Assembly: GCA_028671895.1 (NCBI GenBank)
Contig: CM053802.1
Span: forward strand, 37,610,201 to 37,674,200
Direction of reading: 5' to 3'
DNA from: Oenanthe sinensis
Lineage: Eukaryota; Streptophyta; Magnoliopsida; Apiales; Apiaceae
Length of the DNA stretch: 64,000 nucleotides
Position numbers and translations under genes: made by a program. Of the stretch, positions 57,251 through 64,000 are shown piece by piece. The notes beneath the pieces are model-generated. The model made no database searches and had not been told where the DNA came from. It saw only the letters and a list, made by a program, of their open reading frames with translations. Numbering within the stretch: the stretch's first letter is position 1; each line of letters starts with the position of its first letter.

Positions 57251-58520
57251 TTTAACATCCCTAATTTACTAACCAACTTAGTGAAAGTGGATTAATCAAG
57301 TGGTGTCGTGAAGATGTCAGTAATTTGATCTTTTGTGGGTACAAAATGTAACACCACAGTTTCGTTTATTACATGCTCTCGGATGAAATGATACCTTATG
57401 TCAATATGCTTGGTTCGAGAATATTGTACATGATTGTTAGAGATAGCTATAGCACTTGTGTTGTCGCAGAATATTAAAATTTTATTTAACGCAAGTTAAT
57501 AGTCATTTAGTTGATACTTTATCCACAAGATCTGTGCACAACAGCTATCTGCCGCAATGTATTCTACTTCGGCTGTCGATGTAGACACTGAGTGTTGTTT
57601 CTTGCGATACCAGGAAATCAACTGACGTCCTAGAAACTGACAGCTTCCAGAAGTACTCTTCTTATCCATCCTGCATAATCCCTGTAGCTTGTGATATCAA
57701 CTTTTTACCAGTTTCATCTTTGTTAAGCATGGTAGCCGTTGACATTGGGGGTTTTACCAGTGAGGAATATTTTAGGCTGTATTTTCTCGGAAGATCCCTT
57801 ACATACTTTGATTTGCAGATAAAAATCTCATCTTCCTTATGCTTGACTGGCGATCCAAGGAAGAACGATACCTCACCCATCATGCTTATCTCATACCTAC
57901 TCTGCATTAACTTAACAAATTTCTTACACAAGTTTTTGTTAGTAGAACTAAATATAATATCGTCAACATAAACTTGGACAAATATCATATCTTTATCATG
58001 TAATTTATAAAAGAGAGTTTTATTTATGACACCTCTTATAAAACCGTTTTCGAGTAAAAACTCAGAGAGAGTGGCATACCATGTCCCCGATGCTTGCTTG
58101 AGTCCATAGAGGGCTTTGAATAGGAAATATACAAAATCAGCAAACTATGGATTGTCAAAGCCAGGGGGTTGCTCCACATATATTTCATTTTTTAACTCTC
58201 CATTCAGAAAGATACTTTTTACATCCATTTGATAAACTTTGAAATTGGAATGTGTTGTGAAAGCTAGAAATATTTTGATAGCTTCAAGTCTTACAACTGG
58301 TGTGTAGATCTCATCATAATTAATTCTCTTTTCCTAAGAATAACACTTTGCCACCATTCTGGCCTTGTTCCTTGTAACAATGTCATTACCATCTAATATG
58401 TCTATGTATACCCATTTGGTGTCAATCACAGATCTATTTTTTGGCTTGGGTACCAGTGTCTATACTTCTTATCTCTCAAACTGATTAAGCTCTTCTTGCA
58501 TGGCAAGAACCCAATCTAGA
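57251..58520 (-). pseudogene. Copia G reverse transcriptase and RNase H
   Basis: The minus strand reads IDTKWVYIDILDGND near 58430, then the Copia RT core. YVDDIIFSSTNKN lies near 57960 and the connection region follows. RNase H appears near 57660-57330, with STAEVEYIAA, DNTSAIAISNN and RTKHIDIRYHFIREHV. A few stops (for example near 58330, 58145 and 57495) interrupt it. All key RT and RNase H motifs are visible, so the enzyme was complete before decay. Confidence 0.88.
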
Positions 58521-59771
58521 TCAGTTAGTGCATCTTCAATTTTCTTGGGATAGAAAAACTGAAAATAGACATTCATTTGAAGTTGCACTTCTAGTTCTAA
58601 CCTCAACATCTAGATCACCTATGATCAATTTAAAAGGATGATCTCTGCTCCATTTCTTTTCCCTGGGTAGGTTTGACCTTGATGACTCACCTTGATATTC
58701 ATTATGATGTTGTGTTCTGCTAGTAGATCCATCATCTCCCCCTGAGTTGCTGCTAGGATGACTTGTTGATCCACCACTGACATTAGTAGTATCTCCAGTG
58801 TTTCCATTATTTTCCCCACTATTACCTGGATCATTATCATCATTATTGTTATTATCATGTTCTGTTGCAGCCTTAGGTTCTTCTTCATCATCAGATGTGA
58901 GTCTGGATAATTATCAAATTTTAATAACTCAGAAGGATCTTCAGTTTGGATCTTGGAAGTTTAGTGTCATCGAATGTAACATTGACACTTTCTTTCACTT
59001 GGTGCTGATCAATTATGTACACCCTATATGCTTTTCTTGAATATCTAACAAAAATAGCTTCGTGTGGCTTGGCTTCGAACTTGCGACGATGTTCATCTCC
59101 ATCTTTCAGCACAAAACATTTGGTTTCAAATACATGAAAGTACTTGAGGGTTGGTTTCTTGCCATCCATTAATTCATAGGGAGTCTTCATATGATCTTTA
59201 TTGATTAGAGTTCGATTCTGGGTATAACATGTTATATTTACTACTTCAGCCCAAAAGTAGATAGGTAACCTTGATTCACTTAATATTGTTTTTGCAACTT
59301 CAATCAGGGTTCGATTCTTCCTTTCTACAATTCCATTCTATTAAGGAGTTCTTCGTGATGAGTATTATCTTGTTATCCCCTTGTCTAAGCAAAAGTCATT
59401 TTTGAATTTTCTTCCATTGTCTGAGCTTATTGCCCGGACTGGTAGCTTTGAATCTAACTCAATTAACTTGACGTCATCAATCACCAATTGTGGAGTTTCA
59501 TCCTTAGAGTGCAAGAATAAAACCCACGTATATTTAGTGTAGTCATCCACAATCACTAAGGAATATCTTTTCTTTGACATTGACATAATATTAACTGGAC
59601 CAAATTAATCCATATGCAACAGTTGTAGTAGTTTAAAAATGTTTGTAGTGTATGTGCCTTTATGAATTGCTTTCTTTGACTTTCCTTTCTGACATGCCTC
59701 ACACAACCCTTTTGTGTAACTTCCATCAGAGGCAGTCCTCTCACAAAGTCCCTATTGACTAGAGAGTTCAT
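58521..59771 (-). pseudogene. Copia G integrase
   Basis: Zinc-binding region near 59770-59690 (LVNRDFVRGL, then a degraded CVRHVRK), core DDYTKYTWVLFLHSKDE near 59545, SSDNGRKF near 59420 and, after a shift, a NRT helix near 59310. The C-terminal KTPYELMDGKKPTLKYFHVF and KAYRVY follow at 59190-58921. A Ser/Asn/Asp-rich linker (58891-58625) leads to RT. Confidence 0.82.
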
Positions 59772-60218
59772 TGTTTTGAAATTTAAATATGAGAGTTTCG
59801 TGTGTCATAGCCAGCTTTCTTCTAATGAAGCCTTTGAGTATAAACAATTTACTTCATCTTCAGTTCCTGAATTGAGATCGGCTACGTATAAGTTTCCTTT
59901 ACTTACTCCATGTAAGACTAGTTTGTCATTCTTAGTATGAGCTATTAAAAACGTTTCCTTGTTAAAGTTAACCTTGTATCCTTTATCATATAAGTGACTG
60001 ACAATGAGAAGATTGTGCTTAAGTCCTTCCACTAAAGAAACATTCTCAATTATAACATTCCCAACATTTAACTTGCCATATCCCGTAGTAATTCCTTTGT
60101 TGTTATCTCCAAAGGTGACGATTGGGCCAGCTCTTTCAACCACATCTGATATCAGGGCTCTATCTCCGCTCATATTCCTTGAAGATTTGCTGTCCAGGAT
60201 CCATACAACCCAGTTCAC
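59772..60218 (-). pseudogene. Copia G protease
   Basis: The minus strand encodes VVWILDSKSSRNMSGD, then VTFGDNNKG, VSLVEGLKHNLL and the GAG-pre-integrase start. The catalytic Asp is kept, but the following Gly of D-S-G is Lys, which should inactivate it. Confidence 0.82.
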
Positions 60219-61274
60219 CTGTTTAACTCCTTGAAATTATCAAACTTATTAAATCTTCTTCGGAGCCCAAAATTGATTTGGCCTGTTATACTTAAAGTAT
60301 TGACCTTTGTCATCTTTGACAACATATCCCTTCTGAACAATAGCAGCATCTACCTTGACTGTACTTACATTCCTATAAACAGTCTTAATAACTTTCTATT
60401 TAGACTTTAGAACATATGTTTCCTTCTTCACAGGTGAAGGAATCACAGTTTTGGATTTCATAAATTTATTATTGACAAGTTGTCTAGGTGTCATGTTGTT
60501 ATTATTAGCATGCATACTTTTGAAATATGTAGACATAACATTAAAAGCACATACTATACAGTTTAGAACACCACATGGATTATGACAAACATCAATAATA
60601 GACATGTTATTCAAAGCAGTAGGTGTCTTAACAGTTTCTACTTTAACTTTATCAACAGTCTTAAAGTTCTCAGTAGAATGATATATGTTGTTACTATTCG
60701 TACTATTAACAAACTTATTAGCTCTGTTCAGATTCTTTTTTAAATCTTTAGCACCTATACCAAGAAGGGGTGAATGAGAAGTTCCCACATCTTTCACTGG
60801 TCTTTTAGATTCCCACTTCTCTCTTTTATTTTCTTCCTCGAGGTCTTCTAAATTCAATTCATAATCAATTAATATAGAACTCTCAAGTATTGGTTCTTCA
60901 ACAGGGGTTATGAAAAGAGGTTTAAGTGTGTCCTTCAATTAGATTCCAACTTTATGTTTTATCTCTTGTTGGTCAATTAGGTTTTTCACAATGTACGATG
61001 AATTTTTATAGTCCAAGCACTTCTTTTGTTCTTCCATTGTTTGATTTCTGAGATAGGTCTCAACCTTAATATATCAATTGATTTTATTTATTTGAAAAGC
61101 TAAGTCCTCAGTCAATTTGTCATATTTGTTCTTTAAAAATTTCAAAACATCATTTTCATCAATTAAAGCTTTATTTTTAAGAATAAGTTTCTTAACTATA
61201 TCTCTTGTATGATTCAGTTCTTTACCTAGCAGTTTAAACATTTTAGGGCATGAAGGATCTATCTCTTTTCCTTC
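60219..61274 (-). pseudogene. Copia G gag-protease linker
   Basis: A Lys/Asn-rich linker, open over 60938-60396, carries a CHNPCGVLNCIVCAF cysteine cluster. Coding-like lysine-rich sequence continues upstream to 61250. No known domain recognised. Confidence 0.55.
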
Positions 61275-62500
61275 TTAAGGAGTTGGAGACAATGATCTTT
61301 CGGATGAAGCCTTAAGAGCAAGATTCCCTAGCTCTTCATCATCATCGTTGTGTGAATCATCCCAGTTTTTTCTCTCTACTAGATAAGACATCCCTTGATA
61401 CTTTTTCACATGCGCATCATACTTTTCTTTAAGATTTTCATAAGATTCTTTCTTCTTTCCTTGCTTTAGCTTCTTGAATTCAGTTGCAAAGTGACCTAGC
61501 TCATTACAGTTGAAGCATCGAAACTTGCTTCTATCAACTAAGTCAGTCTTGTAGCCACTTTTTGACACAGCTGTTGAAGAACCTCCTTTCTAAATTCATC
61601 TAAAATTAGGTTTAACTTGGTAGAAGGAGTTATTTCTAAATCTCATGTTGCCAAACCTCATGCCAACCATAGCTAGAGATTCATCTTCTAGATGATCCAA
61701 TTCCTCTATTAAGTAGAACTCACCATCTTCCTGGTTACTTGGATTATGACCACATTCTAGAACCACATACTGCACGGAACTGTTTAAAGGTACAAAAACC
61801 TTCACTTCTTTTTTCTCTAGTGCTTCCACTATCAGTGCTTTAGAAGAACTAACAACCTTACCTCTTTCACATGTTTCTTTAGTCTGAATCTGCTCTAATT
61901 CATAGGTCTTCAAAACTCCATAGAGTCTCTCTAGGGTTACTTCTTTCCTGTCCCTAGACTCCCGAATAGCCGTGATCCTATGTTCTAGATGTTTTGGCAA
62001 GGTTAGCAAAAACTTCATGTTTACCTCCTAGTTCTTGTAATATTTTCCATTGAGGTTTAGTTCGTTCATTAATTTGTTCAGTCTCTGAAACACCTCAGAG
62101 ACAACCTCACCAAGGTTGGATCTAAACTGCATATATTGGGAGATCAAGATCCCGAGTCTATTTCCCTTGACTTCTTCATTCCCCTCATTTATAATCTCTA
62201 TTGTATCCCAGATTTGTTTAGCATTTCTACAATTAACAACGTTATTGTACATAAGTAATATAGAGATTCTGTCAATATAAATTTGAGACTGCTATACAGG
62301 GCTACAACTTCCTCTTTTTCATCCGTATAATCAGCCAATTTTTTTGGAAACTGTCTATGAAGAATTACAACCCATCTACCTCATGCTCGAGAATAACTGT
62401 TATCGGGGGTTCAATACAGTTGACCAAAATCATTGCATACTTGTGATTGACGATCCCAATGAATAATAGCATCTTCTGCTTCCATAGGTTATAATGAACT
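61275..62500 (-). pseudogene. Copia G gag
   Basis: Pieces at 62252-62028, 62018-61596 and 61568-61275 give a UBN2-type gag (AKQIWDTIEIINEG, LPKHLEHRITAIRE, LERLYGVLKTYELEQ) followed by a zinc knuckle CFNCNELGHFATEF whose last Cys is Phe. Frame breaks lie near 62020 and 61590. The start is probably near 62490. Confidence 0.82.
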
Positions 62501-62709
62501 TGGTCAAACAATGAAATTTTAATGTTGGTCACTTTTTGGGTACTCGTCTTTAATAAGATTAAAAATTGTTTTGAAAAAAAAAATTGACTTCTAATTTCTG
62601 ATAAAAATAATTTTTGGGTAAAAATTATTTCGAATTTAAAATAATTTTTGAGTTATGTATGAGTTGCGGAATATTTGGTTTAGATCTGATTTACAAAAAT
62701 ATCAACCTG

Positions 62710-62721
62710 GCTTTGATACCA
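62710..62721 (-). other. Primer binding site of Copia G
   Basis: The minus strand reads TGGTATCAAAGC, one mismatch from the initiator-tRNA site, next to the LTR end. Confidence 0.85.
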
Positions 62722-62723
62722 AT

Positions 62724-64000
62724 TGTTGGTCCCTGATATTGTAGAAGGGGGGGTTGAAGACAATATCAATATTTAATCACAGAATTTCGGATTTAAAATA
62801 TTGTTTTAAATTATCTCAAAATATTAATTTTAATGAAATAATGTTCAAGTAAAAGATATGATTTTTAACTTGAAAAGTATTATAAAATTAATATGATGAA
62901 AGTGTAACTAACTGTTTGAAAATCTAGAATAATTTTGACATGAATTGTTCTAATTTAACAATTATAATTAAAATCAGCATAAAAAGTCTGTGAATATTAC
63001 AATCAGACAAATTACTAAATTTGAATGTTTTCAACAACTTAAATTATGAAGCCATTTGCCTCATATTTATAGAGGTAGAAACTAATAAGATGTTTCCAAC
63101 AAGACTTCTAAAAGACGATTAATTATGCCTTTAGACTTTTGATAAATCAGTGGGTAAGACCTTTTCAAATTTGGTAAGAGTTTCTTCAGCTCGGTAAGAC
63201 CATTTGTTTCTCCAAAAATCGGTAAGACTTTATTCATTTGAACTTGGACAAGACCTTTTGGCTTGTAGAATTCGGTAAGACCTTTTTCACTTGCATGAAC
63301 AAGACTTCTTGAATCAAGAAATCGGTAAGACTTTTCATGTTGCTCGGTAAGACTTTTCATCAAAGTACTGCAAGAACTTTTGAAGTCTTATTTTAATAAG
63401 ACTTTTCAAATGGATTGCATCAAGACTTATTTAAATGTTAAATAAAATTTTCTTTTAACTTAATTAATTCCACCAATTTTAATTAAATAATTTATAAATT
63501 AAATCAATTCAACATGAATTAATTTAAGTGGATAAATTAAATAATTAATCAAATTTTAATAGTAGAATTAATTAGTTTCTTCACTGCACAACCATTTTTG
63601 ATTTGACTTGAGTCTTTCCGTCTTCACCGTACAGTATGTTTGAAAATCACTTGTACTTAATGTCGAACTTTCATCTATATAGTTGACATACAATGTATTT
63701 TCTGGTTCATTTGTGTCACACTAAAATAAATGTTCTTCATCGTTTAACATTAAATCTGCGATCTTCTGTCTTATTCTCGGTTCTAGCTTTATCTCTATAA
63801 TTTTCATTTCTTGGAATCTTTCTATAGTAGCCACTTGAAATCTTCTGTATTTTCTGAACTCTTCTGAAATACTACTTCTTTATTTTACAAAGACGCTTGA
63901 ACATATTAATGAACTTCTTCCAGTATAGAGTAGCAACATCATCAAAATATTTCTGATACTAGGACTCTTTATGTCCAGTTGACTTTCTTCGTTTTGATTC
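62724..64000 (-). repeat. 5' LTR of Copia G, cut by the window end
   Basis: It begins TGTTGGTCCCTGATATTGTAG and aligns with 50201-51340. It carries a longer GGTAAGACTTTT array at 63150-63430 than the other LTR. Confidence 0.9.

Larger units (their letters stand above)
50201..64000 (-). mobile_element. Copia element G (SIRE/Maximus-like), 5' LTR runs off the window
   Basis: Minus-strand order from the right: 5' LTR (62724 to beyond 64000), primer site, gag, linker, protease, integrase, RT, RNase H, a spacer with LTR-like motifs, an extra ORF, an LRR receptor-like fragment, a 3' untranslated region, and the 3' LTR starting at 50201. The frame is broken by scattered stops and shifts, but all pol domains are present. 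The left and right LTRs start identically (TGTTGGT.CCTGATATT.TAGAAGG) and differ by substitutions and a ~130-base insertion/deletion in a repeat-rich part. Left flank is GGAAC; the right target duplication is out of view. Confidence 0.9.

Noticed and set aside
1..64000. tRNA, rRNA or other RNA genes
   Set aside because: I looked for cloverleaf-type A/B boxes and rRNA-like stretches. The only tRNA-like words are retrotransposon primer binding sites.

Overview
This is plant nuclear DNA, most likely from a eudicot. It is an AT-rich, gene-poor stretch built almost entirely of nested LTR retrotransposons of two kinds: Ty3/Gypsy elements of the Tat lineage, and Ty1/Copia elements of a SIRE/Maximus-like type plus one other Copia. 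The only recognisable host coding sequence is the last exon of a 20S proteasome beta type-2 (PBD-like) gene at 38237-38568. I cannot name the species. Element letters (A-I) are my own labels.

Layout. 1-9765: Copia F (+), broken by a 4.77-kb solo LTR H (512-5279, 5-bp target duplication). F itself sits in the gag of Tat element D (+, 9766-11915). D is cut at its reverse transcriptase by Tat element C (-, 11916-20726), and C is cut in its protease by Copia E (-, 12921-18039). E has lost its 3' half, and an exon-like block occupies most of its gag position. At 20726/20727 the truncated LTR of C abuts the middle of gag of Tat element B (+, 20727-37450). B carries pol on the + strand, a broken four-exon gene on the - strand, and a 560-bp 3' LTR. 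Copia I (-, 26687-34654, 1.55-kb LTRs, CTTGC duplication) lies inside exon 3 of that gene. 37451-38818 is a 1.37-kb host island with a zinc-knuckle remnant and the proteasome exon. 38819-49407 is Tat element A (-), young and nearly intact: 581-bp LTRs differing at one base by eye, GTAAC duplication, a 1650-codon gag-pol frame with one TAG before the integrase C-terminus, and an intact + strand gene. 49413-50200 is host flank. 50201 to the window end is Copia G (-), with gag, protease, integrase, RT and RNase H, then an extra env-position ORF whose 3' end is fused in frame to an LRR receptor-like-protein fragment.

How it fits together. The most interesting unit is the antisense gene of the A/B Tat family. 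It has its own TATA box and start-codon context and four exons, and its splice sites can be lined up between two strongly diverged copies. It runs convergently towards pol. The second theme is host-sequence acquisition by SIRE-like elements: an LRR-RLP tail in G, and an exon-like block in E. The third is internal repeats: U3-like motif arrays upstream of the extra ORF in G, and tandem arrays in LTRs, in a 5' leader and in a Tat 3' UTR.

Limits. Homology calls are from memory of protein families; no database search was run. Boundaries with a target duplication or a PBS/PPT are firm. Those inside decayed elements are approximate.
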